Source: Streptomyces sp. RKAG290
Lineage (GTDB): Bacteria > Actinomycetota > Actinomycetes > Streptomycetales > Streptomycetaceae
DNA: 64,000 bases
Direction: 5' to 3'
Assembly: GCF_023701695.1 (NCBI RefSeq)
Contig: NZ_JAJOZC010000001.1
Coordinates: forward strand, 2,418,001-2,482,000
Within the stretch, counting starts at the first letter, position 1. Each line of letters begins with the position of its first letter. Under the pieces are notes generated by a model, which was given only the letters and a program-made list of their open reading frames with translations, had not been told where the DNA came from and ran no database searches. This document shows, piece by piece, positions 1 through 7,499 of this stretch. The translations under genes and the position numbers were made by a program.

Positions 1-423
1 CTGGAGATCGAATTGCGGGTGGCTCACCGCATGGAGAGGCAGCAGGTACTCGAACGAGAGAGCCCGACCCCCTACGTCGGATACGTCCATGAAGCAGCTC
101 TGCGGATGCAGTTCGGGGGCCGACAGGTCACGCAGGAACAGCTCCGCCATCTCTGCCACGCGTCCGAGCGCGATCACATCGACATCCGCGTAGTACCGAT
201 CAGCCGCGGAGCCTTCCCCGGAGCCGGTCACGCGCTCCTGTACGCCCACGGTGCCGTACCCCAACTGGACACCGTGCAACTCGATTCCGCACACGGCCCG
301 GAGTTCATGCACGCAGATGGGCAGCTCACCAAGTACCGGGCACATCTCGACTGGATGGAGCAGGCATCGCTCTCCTCCGCCGAGTCGCGAGACCTCGTCC
401 ACGCCATAGCCGGCCAACTGTGA
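1..423 (+). CDS. C-terminal part of a DUF5753-type XRE family regulator (5' end outside window)
   Basis: The frame is open from the first base of the window, so this is the 3' end of a longer gene. The visible 140 residues look like the DUF5753 domain that follows an N-terminal Cro/CI helix-turn-helix in the Streptomyces WhiJ-like regulators; the helix-turn-helix itself lies outside the window. Landmarks are VHEAALRMQFGG and the conserved late segment DSAHGPEF. Its stop overlaps the GTG start of the DUF397 gene, an arrangement usual for this pair. The family pairs a DNA-binding protein with a small DUF397 partner in development-linked loci. The target of this pair cannot be read from the sequence. 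Confidence 0.85.
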   Translation: MEIELRVAHRMERQQVLERESPTPYVGYVHEAALRMQFGGRQVTQEQLRHLCHASERDHIDIRVVPISRGAFPGAGHALLYAHGAVPQLDTVQLDSAHGPEFMHADGQLTKYRAHLDWMEQASLSSAESRDLVHAIAGQL

Positions 424-626
424 GGACGTCCGACATGTCAGAGATCAACTGGGAAGAGCCCTACTGCGGTGAGGGAAACAACTGCTTCAGGCTCGGCACC
501 GACTCGGACGGCAATGGATTCATCGCCGTTCTCGGCCAGGAGGAGCAATATGTCACCGACAGCCGTGAGGCACTCCAGCAAATGATCCGCGACATCAAGG
601 CGGGCAAGGCTGACCATCTCCTCTGA
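420..626 (+). CDS. DUF397 domain-containing small protein
   Basis: A 68-residue product whose GTG start shares bases with the stop of the upstream DUF5753 gene, implying translational coupling. An in-frame ATG at 435 is an alternative start. The body follows the DUF397 layout: a short N-terminal W-x-E segment, a Gly/Asn-rich stretch ending in CFRLG, a strand with GFIAVLG, and an acidic or basic C-terminal helix. DUF397 proteins are actinomycete-specific and are encoded next to XRE/DUF5753 regulators, where they are thought to modulate the partner. A strong hairpin follows immediately, so the pair ends here. Confidence 0.85.
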   Translation: MRTSDMSEINWEEPYCGEGNNCFRLGTDSDGNGFIAVLGQEEQYVTDSREALQQMIRDIKAGKADHLL

Positions 627-632
627 CGACAA

Positions 633-669
633 GGGCCCGGCACCACGACTTACGTGTGGTGCCGGGCCC
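633..669. terminator. Bidirectional Rho-independent terminator
   Basis: A perfect 14-bp stem (633-646 with 656-669, GGGCCCGGCACCAC arm) around a 9-nt loop lies between the convergent DUF397 and OmpA-family genes. It should stop transcription from both sides. Confidence 0.85.
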
Positions 670-686
670 AAGTTGCTGCCGGTGCC

Positions 687-1349
687 TCAGGAAGCGCTGC
701 CGCGCGGGAAGGAGACCTCCACGCGGCGGTTCTTCTTGCGGCCCTCTTCCGTGCTGTTGTCGGCGATCGGGTACTGCTCGCCGTAGCCACGAATCTCGAA
801 GGTGACGTCGGCGCCGGTGGACTTCACCAGCACCGACTGCACCGCGTCGGCGCGCTGCTTGGAGAGCACGTCACCGTGTGCGGAGGAGCCGAGGTTGTCG
901 GTGAAGCCGAAGACGCGCACCTTGGTGGCGTTCTGCTTCTTGATCTCGGCGCCGATGGCCGCGATACGGGAGTTGGCGGCAGAGCTCAGCTTCGCGCTGT
1001 CCTTGCCGAACAGGACCTCGGCCTGCAGCGCGAACTTGATGTCTGCGTTCGTGTCCTCGCGGCGCTCCTCGCCGCCCTCGTCCTCGATGACCTGGATGAT
1101 GTCGAGAACCTTGCCCGGGGCGAGCGTGCCGCCCTCCGGCATCTTGAGGTCCGGGTCGTTACTGTCGAGCTTTACCGGCGGCTCGGACGAGGCCTCGGTG
1201 CCCGGAGGCACGCTCGGACCGTCGTCGGCCAGGGCCGTTGTCGCGCCGAAGACGGTGGTGCCGGCCAGTAGTACTGCCACTGCGATGGCGCGGCCTGCCG
1301 CGTGACTGGGCCTCCGCCGCGTACGAATGGTGTTCATCTTGGCCATCAC
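687..1349 (-). CDS. OmpA-family peptidoglycan-binding secreted protein
   Basis: 220 residues. The N-terminus has an Arg-rich n-region, a hydrophobic stretch (AIAVAVLLAGTTVFGATT) and an AxA-like cleavage site at ALA, so it is exported. Residues about 100-217 form an OmpA_C-like domain with FTDNLGS, LSKQRADAV and the C-terminal GRKKNRRVEVSF. These are the family positions that contact meso- or LL-diaminopimelate of peptidoglycan. The start is GTG at 1349 or the adjacent ATG at 1346, and GTG overlaps the stop of the lipoprotein gene, so the two are translationally coupled. It is the last gene of the Tad pilus run. In a monoderm it cannot be an outer-membrane porin; a cell-wall anchor for the pilus or its base is the likely role (inference). 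Confidence 0.85.
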   Translation of the reverse strand: MMAKMNTIRTRRRPSHAAGRAIAVAVLLAGTTVFGATTALADDGPSVPPGTEASSEPPVKLDSNDPDLKMPEGGTLAPGKVLDIIQVIEDEGGEERREDTNADIKFALQAEVLFGKDSAKLSSAANSRIAAIGAEIKKQNATKVRVFGFTDNLGSSAHGDVLSKQRADAVQSVLVKSTGADVTFEIRGYGEQYPIADNSTEEGRKKNRRVEVSFPRGSAS

Positions 1350-1951
1350 CCAGAGATCTTCAGCGAGGTGGTGGCGAAGGTCGGCAGCGTGAAGTCGACT
1401 TCATTCGTGGAGGCCGGAGGCGTCGGGAACTGCATGAACACCGGTGTCGACTTGCCCGGCTGAAGCGGCAGGATTCCGGTAGTGCAGAGGCAGCGGGACT
1501 CCGTGTCGCGAAGCACGTAATAACGCTTCTTGCCCACCTTGTCCACCAGAGTGGCGCCCGCGACAGAGTTCGGGTTCTTGGCCACCACGGCGCTTTCCGA
1601 ACCGGCCCAACCAGCCGTGTTCTTAGGCTGATCACCCTCGTTCTTGATTACTCCCTGAACCGTGATGAAGCCACCGGAGTCGCGCTTCACCTGATTGACG
1701 ACAAAGGTCAGGCCGCCCTGCCCCTTGGCCTCCGCCAGCTTCGCATTCGGATCGACGTTGTCGCCGGCAGCGGTGTCGTCGCCTCCGGCCCCCTTGTCTC
1801 CTTCGGAGGACTTCGAAGGCGTCGATGAGCCGGCGTCCTGCGACTTTCCGCCGTCGTCGCCCCCACAACCGGTGACGATGAAGGCCAGTGCCGCCGCCAA
1901 CGAGACAGACGCCACTACCCTTCGGGACTTCGTGGTACGCCGAATGCTCAT
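1346..1951 (-). CDS. Putative lipoprotein of the Tad locus
   Basis: 201 residues with a lipoprotein signal: a basic n-region, a hydrophobic segment and lipobox VTGC, with the acylated cysteine near residue 29. A low-complexity Gly/Ser/Asp/Lys linker follows to about residue 70. The remainder is a compact beta-rich domain with Cys-Leu-Cys (RCLCTTG), suggesting an immunoglobulin-like fold as in extracytoplasmic chaperones or binding proteins; I do not recognise a named family. It overlaps the OmpA-family gene by 4 bases and follows the TadG-like gene by 31 bases. A role as accessory surface component of the pilus is inferred from position only. Confidence 0.75.
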   Translation of the reverse strand: MSIRRTTKSRRVVASVSLAAALAFIVTGCGGDDGGKSQDAGSSTPSKSSEGDKGAGGDDTAAGDNVDPNAKLAEAKGQGGLTFVVNQVKRDSGGFITVQGVIKNEGDQPKNTAGWAGSESAVVAKNPNSVAGATLVDKVGKKRYYVLRDTESRCLCTTGILPLQPGKSTPVFMQFPTPPASTNEVDFTLPTFATTSLKISG

Positions 1952-1982
1952 GGGTTCAGTTTCCTTTACTCGTCGTTCGCTG

Positions 1983-2666
1983 TCAGTCGTCGATCAAGTG
2001 CACGGCAAAGAGCAACTGGGTCAGGCCGGCCAAGGGATCAGGGTCGCCCAGGTCGATCTTGATGGGCTGGCCGTCACATCTGAATTCAAACGGGCCGGGG
2101 GTCTCCTCCGAGTCACCCTCACCGTCGCCGTTGCCATCGCCCTGCCCGGGGTCGGGATCAGGGGACTCGGGCGCGGGCTTGAAAGTGCACCGGAACTCGA
2201 TCACTGCCGTTGCCGTCGCCGTGGCGTACTTGGTCTCCGTAGCAGGGATCACACTCTTGCCCACGGGCTCGCGAGTCTTGACCCTTGCGGTGACTCGGTC
2301 CTGCAGATACCCCGATCGCCAGTAGCACCCACTGGGGACGAGAGGGTCCCCGTCGAGGTGAGCGCCATTGTCGTATGCCAGCTTCGCGGCCTTGTCGCAT
2401 CCGTCCCAGCCGTACTGGTGGAATCGCAGGAAGTCGTCAAGACCGTTGGGTGTCCGCAGAGCAGCGAGGAAGGGCACAGAGAGTTCGTCCCGAGCTTCCT
2501 GGGCAGCAGCGAGGGCGGCGGCATCCGCAGCACCCTGGGCACCGTTGCGTTTCGCGGAGGCCTGACCGACAGCAAAGAAAGCGAACGCGAGGAAGAGCAG
2601 GCCCGCCACCATCACAATGTAGATGGGGAAGGCCTGCCCTGCGTCGCTACGTTGACGCGGTACCAC
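1983..2666 (-). CDS. TadG-related pilus assembly protein
   Basis: 227 residues from the GTG at 2666, whose first base is the last base of the pilin stop codon. Longer upstream readings in this frame run through the pilin gene and are rejected. The N-terminus carries the TadG-N signature, an Asp-x-Gly-Gln turn then AFPIYIVMVAGLLFLAFAFF, a single membrane helix followed by NGAQGAADAAALAAAQEA. The extracytoplasmic part (about 60-150) contains cysteines and a YW motif. It is followed by an acidic Gly/Asp/Glu/Pro spacer (about 165-195) and a short terminal domain. Family members are pseudopilin-like envelope proteins of Flp pilus systems. The acidic spacer is the unusual part. Confidence 0.8.
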   Translation of the reverse strand: MVPRQRSDAGQAFPIYIVMVAGLLFLAFAFFAVGQASAKRNGAQGAADAAALAAAQEARDELSVPFLAALRTPNGLDDFLRFHQYGWDGCDKAAKLAYDNGAHLDGDPLVPSGCYWRSGYLQDRVTARVKTREPVGKSVIPATETKYATATATAVIEFRCTFKPAPESPDPDPGQGDGNGDGEGDSEETPGPFEFRCDGQPIKIDLGDPDPLAGLTQLLFAVHLIDD

Positions 2667-2896
2667 TAGCCGGCGGTGATGGAGCTCACCAGACCGGTGA
2701 TGCGAGTCGTGATCGCGCTGCCGATACCCGAGGCCACCATGCCACCGATGATCGCGACGACCACCAGGATGATGCCGAGGTACTCGAAGGCCGTCTGGCC
2801 GCGGTCCGCGGTCTCGTAGCGCTTCTGGATCTTCGAGACGGCGGTGTTGGCCCAGCCGTTGACGCGGACGGCGGTCTTCAGGGTGATGTTCGACAT
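2666..2896 (-). CDS. flp: Flp-type (class IVb) prepilin
   Basis: 76 residues from the ATG at 2896, preceded by GAGGGG at good spacing. The cytoplasmic leader ends in DRG, followed by QTAFEYLGIILVVVAIIGG. That is the Flp processing site: cleavage after Gly, Glu at +5 and Tyr at +6 of the mature pilin, then one hydrophobic assembly helix. The mature pilin would be about 40 residues, as usual for Flp. The 252 bases upstream (2897-3148) separate it from the response-regulator gene and give room for its own promoter, fitting strong pilin expression. They also hold a small hairpin (2967-2987) enclosing AGGAGGAA on the minus strand. Confidence 0.88.
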   Translation of the reverse strand: MSNITLKTAVRVNGWANTAVSKIQKRYETADRGQTAFEYLGIILVVVAIIGGMVASGIGSAITTRITGLVSSITAG

Positions 2897-3148
2897 GGTG
2901 TTCCCCTCCAGATTCGGCCGGCCGATGCTCGGCCGACTCGCAAGTTCCTTTGTTGTCACTCCCGTTACCGGCTTCCTCCTGGCCGGTGCCGTTTGCGACA
3001 TGAGAAACATACGGCGGAACACCATGCCCACCAGAGGGCCCCAGGACCCATTCCCGGGCCCAATCGTCAGGGTGGGCCCCGGGCGCCAGGGACTGGGCCC
3101 CAGGCACCGAACTCACCACGCGTCGTGCTCTCCCCCGGTCAGCCACGA

Positions 3149-4234
3149 CTACCTGTCCCCCCGTGCACCAGGTCCGGCAGCCGGCGCCGTGCCGAGCCAG
3201 CGGGCGATGGCCTCGCTGCGGCTGCCGCTGTGCAGCTTGGTGAAGATGCGGTTGATGTGGTTCTTGACCGTCTTCTCGCTGATGAAGCAGGTGGCGGCGA
3301 TCTGCTGATTGCTCATGCCGGATGCGATCAGCTCCATGACCTCCACCTCCCGTGAACTCAGCCCGTACTGCTGCCTGTCAGGAGGCGTACCTGACCCCCC
3401 AGTTACCGAAGACTGTGCCATACCTGGTTGCAGATGCGAAAGACCCTGCAAGTATCCGCCCGGTGGCGCCCCAGGCGGGGCCTGGTTAGGGGCGGGCAAA
3501 TGTGCATACGCACCGTGTTGCTGTGGCGATCCGGGGGAGCGACCGCCGTATCCGGGCTGCTGGTAAGGAACGCCGGAGGTCAAGGCCGCGCCGAGACCCT
3601 CCGGGAGCGGCGCGCCTTGCGGCCCGGGGCCCTGACGCATGTGGGCCAGGAGCGCGTTCGCTGCCGTGGCCGTGAAGTGGGCCCGGCCGCTCTTCGTGTC
3701 GCGCGTGGCTTGCACGAGCTGGTCCGCGGTGAACTCGCCGTGGACCAGGTAGCCGCTCGCGCCGAGCCGGAGCGCTTCGTGGACGATCTCGCTCTCGCGG
3801 CTGTAGGTCAGCATCATCACGGGCGCGACCCTGACCAGGTGCGGCAGGGCGGAGATTCCGTCCACGCCCGGCATGCGGACGTCGAGCAGCACGACATCCG
3901 GGCGGTGCTGCACGGTCATGTCATAGGCCTGGCGGCCGTCCGCTGCCTCGGCGACGACCTCGATGTCGTCGCGGCCGGAGAGCAGGGCGCCCAGTCCGGC
4001 CCGGACCACGGGGTTGTCGTCGGCGACGACGACCCGCAGCGGGCCGCGCGCGGGCTGCTCGGGGGCAGCGGGGAAGGCGGGCATGGCTCCGGATGCCGCG
4101 GTCTGCTGGGGGACGGGGAACCCCGGGGAGCTGGATTCGGAGTTGATGGGTGTGGCATGCGAGGACGTGTGCTGGGAGGCGTGCTGCTGTGCGGCCCAGT
4201 TCTGGCCCGAGGCGCGTGAGACGTCGTCCGGCAT
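3149..4234 (-). CDS. LuxR-family (NarL-type) response regulator of the Tad locus
   Basis: 361 residues. After a low-complexity N-terminus rich in Ser, Gln, His and Pro (1-65), a receiver domain starts at LRVVVADDNPVVRAGL. The acidic pair is at about 72-73, the phospho-acceptor Asp at about 118 (VVLLDVRMPG), then the switch Thr/Ser and a conserved Tyr. A Gly/Pro/Gln-rich linker (about 205-285) leads to a C-terminal LuxR helix-turn-helix (LSSREVEVMELIASG and EKTVKNHINRIF). The long N-terminal extension and linker are unusual for NarL regulators. It sits 49 bases after the histidine kinase gene inside the pilus run, so pilus genes are its obvious targets. Confidence 0.9.
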   Translation of the reverse strand: MPDDVSRASGQNWAAQQHASQHTSSHATPINSESSSPGFPVPQQTAASGAMPAFPAAPEQPARGPLRVVVADDNPVVRAGLGALLSGRDDIEVVAEAADGRQAYDMTVQHRPDVVLLDVRMPGVDGISALPHLVRVAPVMMLTYSRESEIVHEALRLGASGYLVHGEFTADQLVQATRDTKSGRAHFTATAANALLAHMRQGPGPQGAPLPEGLGAALTSGVPYQQPGYGGRSPGSPQQHGAYAHLPAPNQAPPGAPPGGYLQGLSHLQPGMAQSSVTGGSGTPPDRQQYGLSSREVEVMELIASGMSNQQIAATCFISEKTVKNHINRIFTKLHSGSRSEAIARWLGTAPAAGPGARGDR

Positions 4235-4283
4235 TCTGCGACCTCCTCTCAGGATCTGTGGGGGACGGTTGTGGGGTGGTGGG

Positions 4284-5600
4284 TCAGTTGGGCGGCGGTA
4301 CGGGTTCTGCCTGGGTCAGGGCGGCCATCGGCAGGTCCAGGCGGACTTCCGTGCCCGTGGCTGCCTTGCCTCTGCCGATGCGGATGCGGGCGCCGATGGA
4401 TGCGGCGCGTTCGACCATGCCGACGAGCCCGAAGTGACCGGCGCGTCTGAGGTCGTCGAGCGTGGTGCCTTCGGGCAGTCCGTGCCCGTCGTCGTACACG
4501 CTGATGCGCAGGACGTCACCCTTCACTCCGACGAGGACGACGAGGTAGGTGGGGCGGGCATGGCGGCCGGCGTTCTCCATCGCCTCGGAGGCGATGGTGA
4601 GCAGTTGCCTGGCCACCACCTGCGGCACGAGCGGGACCGAATTCTCGTTGAGCATCCGGAAAGCGGCGGTGAGGCCGTGTCGGCGGGTGAAGTCGTCGGT
4701 GCGTGCGCGAAGTTCGTCCACCACGTCGATGCCGCCGTCGAGTCCCGACTCTCGTCGCAGGTCCGAGAGCAGTTCGCGGGATTCCGCCGCCGCACGGCGG
4801 GCGGACCGGGCGACCAGCTCGGCCTGGTGCTTGACGGTCAGCGGGTCCATCCGGTCGGAGGAGCTGGCCAGGCCGTCGGCGGCCAGCGCCAGACCGTGGA
4901 GGGTCTTGGCTACGGAGTCGTGCATCTCCCGTGCCAATCGGGTGCGTTCGCCCTCGATCGCCTCGTTCACGGCCAGCCGCGCCCGGGTCTCGGTGAGGGC
5001 CTGGCTCGCCGTACCGAAGCGGAGAAGCAGGTTGCGCAGTGTGACACCGACCGCCCCGGCGATCACGCAGAAACCGGGGAGGAGCAGTGCGGTGGCCTCG
5101 CTGGCCTGCAGCTTCTCGTCGGTGCCGTACACCCCGAAGATGATCAGCGTCTGGAGGGCTGCGAAGACCGCCGCGCCCCGCCAGCCGTAGACGAGCCCGG
5201 CGAGCAGCGGCGTGCAGACCGTGACGTACGCCAGGGTGGATTCCGGCGTGGCTGTGATCAGCAGCAGTGCGCCGAAGAAGGCGTCGACACCGAGCAGCCA
5301 GGGGTGGCGCAGGAAGAGCGGGCCGAAGCGCTCCCAGTCGCGGAAGAGCACGTAGGAGCCCATGAACGTGACGAGGATGGCCGCCCCGATCAGCCAGGTC
5401 GCGAGGCCCGGTGCCGTGCGGTCGATCGCAAACGGCGTCGCTATGGCCGTCATCGCGAGCCGGAAGCCGAACACCTGACGGCACATGGCCTGGAGTGCGT
5501 TGAGCTGGATCGCGAAGGCCGGCCGTGCGCCCGGATTGGCCAGTGCCTGGCGCACCTCGCTCGTCAATCCCGGTTGTGAGTCGCTGAGTTGAAATGCCAT
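4284..5600 (-). CDS. Membrane sensor histidine kinase (HisKA_3) of the Tad locus
   Basis: 438 residues. Hydrophobic segments between about 45 and 190 suggest five or six membrane helices with little extracytoplasmic sequence, so the sensor is probably intramembrane. The HisKA_3 dimerisation domain follows with LAREMHDSVAKTLHG, phospho-acceptor His about 227. The ATPase domain has its N box at SEAMENAGRHA, G1 at DDGHGLP and G2 at GHFGLVGMVERA. It is the natural partner of the response regulator encoded directly downstream. The signal is unknown. Kinase genes embedded in a tad run imply condition-dependent pilus production. Confidence 0.9.
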   Translation of the reverse strand: MAFQLSDSQPGLTSEVRQALANPGARPAFAIQLNALQAMCRQVFGFRLAMTAIATPFAIDRTAPGLATWLIGAAILVTFMGSYVLFRDWERFGPLFLRHPWLLGVDAFFGALLLITATPESTLAYVTVCTPLLAGLVYGWRGAAVFAALQTLIIFGVYGTDEKLQASEATALLLPGFCVIAGAVGVTLRNLLLRFGTASQALTETRARLAVNEAIEGERTRLAREMHDSVAKTLHGLALAADGLASSSDRMDPLTVKHQAELVARSARRAAAESRELLSDLRRESGLDGGIDVVDELRARTDDFTRRHGLTAAFRMLNENSVPLVPQVVARQLLTIASEAMENAGRHARPTYLVVLVGVKGDVLRISVYDDGHGLPEGTTLDDLRRAGHFGLVGMVERAASIGARIRIGRGKAATGTEVRLDLPMAALTQAEPVPPPN

Positions 5601-5651
5601 GCGCCTGTCACCTCCCCCTGCTCGTGATGCTCATCATCCCCGTCATGCAGG

Positions 5652-6536
5652 TCATCCGCCGAGGAACGAGAAGTCGACGTTCGCCCCGTACACGAATCCG
5701 ACCGTCAGCAGCACCAGGGTGCCGGGAAGCAGGAAGGAGGTGACTGCGAAGGTCGCCTTCGGGACGGCCTTGGCCGCCTTCCGCCGCGCGTTCTGTGCGT
5801 CCGTGCGCCGCATGTCGTTGGCGATCTGGATGAGCGTGTCCACGATGGGCGCGCCCAGTTCCTCGCCCTGCTGGAGCGTGGTCACGAACATGGCGACCTG
5901 CTCCGAGTCGTTGCGTTTACGCAGTTCCTCGAAAGCCTGGCGCCGGCTGACGCCCATGTCCATCTGGCGCAGGGTGATCCTGAGTTCGTCGGCCCAGGGA
6001 CCCTCATACTTCTCCGCGACCCGTTCCAGTGCCTGGCGGAAGCCGAGGCCTGCCGAGACGACCACCGCGAGGACGTCGAGGAAGTCGGGGAGGGTGCGCT
6101 CGATGTGCTCCTTGCGGACCCGGATGGCCGACCAGATGCCGACCTCGACCCAGAAGGCGCCGAAGGCGAGGAGCAGGACGGCGATGAAGATCTGGCCGCG
6201 CATGAGCATCGACAGGGCACCGAAGGCACCGAGAGCCCCGTAGACCGCGCGGCGGGCAGCGTACCGGTCGATGGTGAGACCACCGGGGTTACCGGCCATG
6301 TCGATCTGACGGCGCTTCTTGTTGACGGACTTCGGGCCCATCATCCTGAGCACCGCGGGGGCCCACCGCATGCCCATCCGGTCGATGCCGGAACCGACCG
6401 CGCTGGTGCGGGTGGAGCCGACCTCCAGGGCGATGGCGAGGTCGCCGGGGAGTTTGGCGTCGGCCCGGTACATCCGGATGCCGGCGATCGCTCCGTACAC
6501 GGCGAGACCTACAACGAGTGCGAGTATCAGATCCAT
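5652..6536 (-). CDS. tadC: TadC-like inner-membrane platform protein (type II secretion F family)
   Basis: 294 residues: an N-terminal membrane helix, a soluble region with the T2SF helical bundle (ERTLPDFLDVLAVVVSAGLGFRQ and the segment to MRRTDAQNARR), and C-terminal membrane helices (ATFAVTSFLLPGTLVLLTVGF). T2SF proteins form the cytoplasmic-membrane platform that couples the TadA ATPase to pilin extraction. TadB and TadC are a duplicated pair in Tad systems, and both are present here 14 bases apart. The start at 6536 directly follows the tadB stop region. Confidence 0.88.
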   Translation of the reverse strand: MDLILALVVGLAVYGAIAGIRMYRADAKLPGDLAIALEVGSTRTSAVGSGIDRMGMRWAPAVLRMMGPKSVNKKRRQIDMAGNPGGLTIDRYAARRAVYGALGAFGALSMLMRGQIFIAVLLLAFGAFWVEVGIWSAIRVRKEHIERTLPDFLDVLAVVVSAGLGFRQALERVAEKYEGPWADELRITLRQMDMGVSRRQAFEELRKRNDSEQVAMFVTTLQQGEELGAPIVDTLIQIANDMRRTDAQNARRKAAKAVPKATFAVTSFLLPGTLVLLTVGFVYGANVDFSFLGG

Positions 6537-6550
6537 CTCGGTTCCTCCTC

Positions 6551-7489
6551 TCAGACGTCGATACGGGACAGGCGGCGGATCACTATGAATCCGATCGCGT
6601 ACAGGATGAGCGAGACGATGACGGCGGCCTGGCCGATGAGTGCGCCGGTCATGCGGTCCAGGGCACCCGGCATCACCGCGTTCATCAGGAGCATGGCGCC
6701 GAAACCGAAGCCCGGCACCGCATAGGCCGTGACGGTCACCTGCGACAGCTGCGTCTTGACCTCACGCCTTGTCTCCTTGCGCTCCTCCAGCGTCTCCGTG
6801 AGGTTGCGCAGGGAGCTGACGACCGTACCGCCGGCCCGGTTGGACAGGACGAGGGTCGTGACGAGGACGACGAGTTCACGGGACGGCAACCGCTCGGTCA
6901 GCTCGCTCAGCGCATCGTCGAGCGATTCACCGACGCTGAGGCGGCGGGCGACGCGGGCGAGCTCCTCACCCGCGGGGTCCTCCAGCTCGTCCGCCGCCAT
7001 GGAGAGTGCGGTGCGCAGGGCAAGGCCGGCCTGGGTGGCGTTGGCGAGGATGCGGGAGAGCTCGGGGAGCTGGTTGATGAAGCGGTCGGTGCGCTTTGTC
7101 CGCTGCCAGTTCAGGAAAGCGTTGGTGCCCCAGAGTCCGATCAGGGCGGCCACCGGGCCGAAGAAGGAGGCCAGGACGGACGAGGCCGTCATCCATAGAC
7201 CCGCCATGGCGACGAGTGCGTAGACGAAGAACTCGCCCGGGGTGATCTCGAGTCCGGTCGCGGCGAGCTTCAGCTCGATCCTGCGGCCCAGCTTGGTCTT
7301 GCGCAGCCTCCGGTCGATGCCCTGGAAGCGGCGGTGGCGACCCGCTGTCTCGATCTGTCCGGTGTGCGAGAGGCGGTCGACGAGCGCGTCGCGGTCGGCC
7401 TTGCCGCCGGCGTACGCGTGCAGGCCCATGACGCCGAGTACGCCGCAGACGAGCGTGACGCCGATCGTGAGCAGGGGGAGATTGGTCAT
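6551..7489 (-). CDS. tadB: TadB-like inner-membrane platform protein (type II secretion F family)
   Basis: 312 residues from the ATG at 7489. The longer in-frame reading overlaps tadA and has no family sequence, so it is rejected. It has an N-terminal membrane helix (LLTIGVTLVCGVLGVMGLH), a central pair of helices, and the T2SF domain with RFINQLPELSRILANATQAGLALRTAL, then LSNRAGGTVVSSLRNLTETL. C-terminal membrane helices follow. It lies 10 bases after tadA. With TadC it makes the platform of the Tad machine. Confidence 0.88.
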   Translation of the reverse strand: MTNLPLLTIGVTLVCGVLGVMGLHAYAGGKADRDALVDRLSHTGQIETAGRHRRFQGIDRRLRKTKLGRRIELKLAATGLEITPGEFFVYALVAMAGLWMTASSVLASFFGPVAALIGLWGTNAFLNWQRTKRTDRFINQLPELSRILANATQAGLALRTALSMAADELEDPAGEELARVARRLSVGESLDDALSELTERLPSRELVVLVTTLVLSNRAGGTVVSSLRNLTETLEERKETRREVKTQLSQVTVTAYAVPGFGFGAMLLMNAVMPGALDRMTGALIGQAAVIVSLILYAIGFIVIRRLSRIDV

Positions 7490-7499
7490 GGCGCGGTAC

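Noticed and set aside
2667..3146. N-terminal extension of the TadG-like gene
   Set aside because: It would run through the pilin gene; the GTG overlapping the pilin stop gives the proper TadG-N start.
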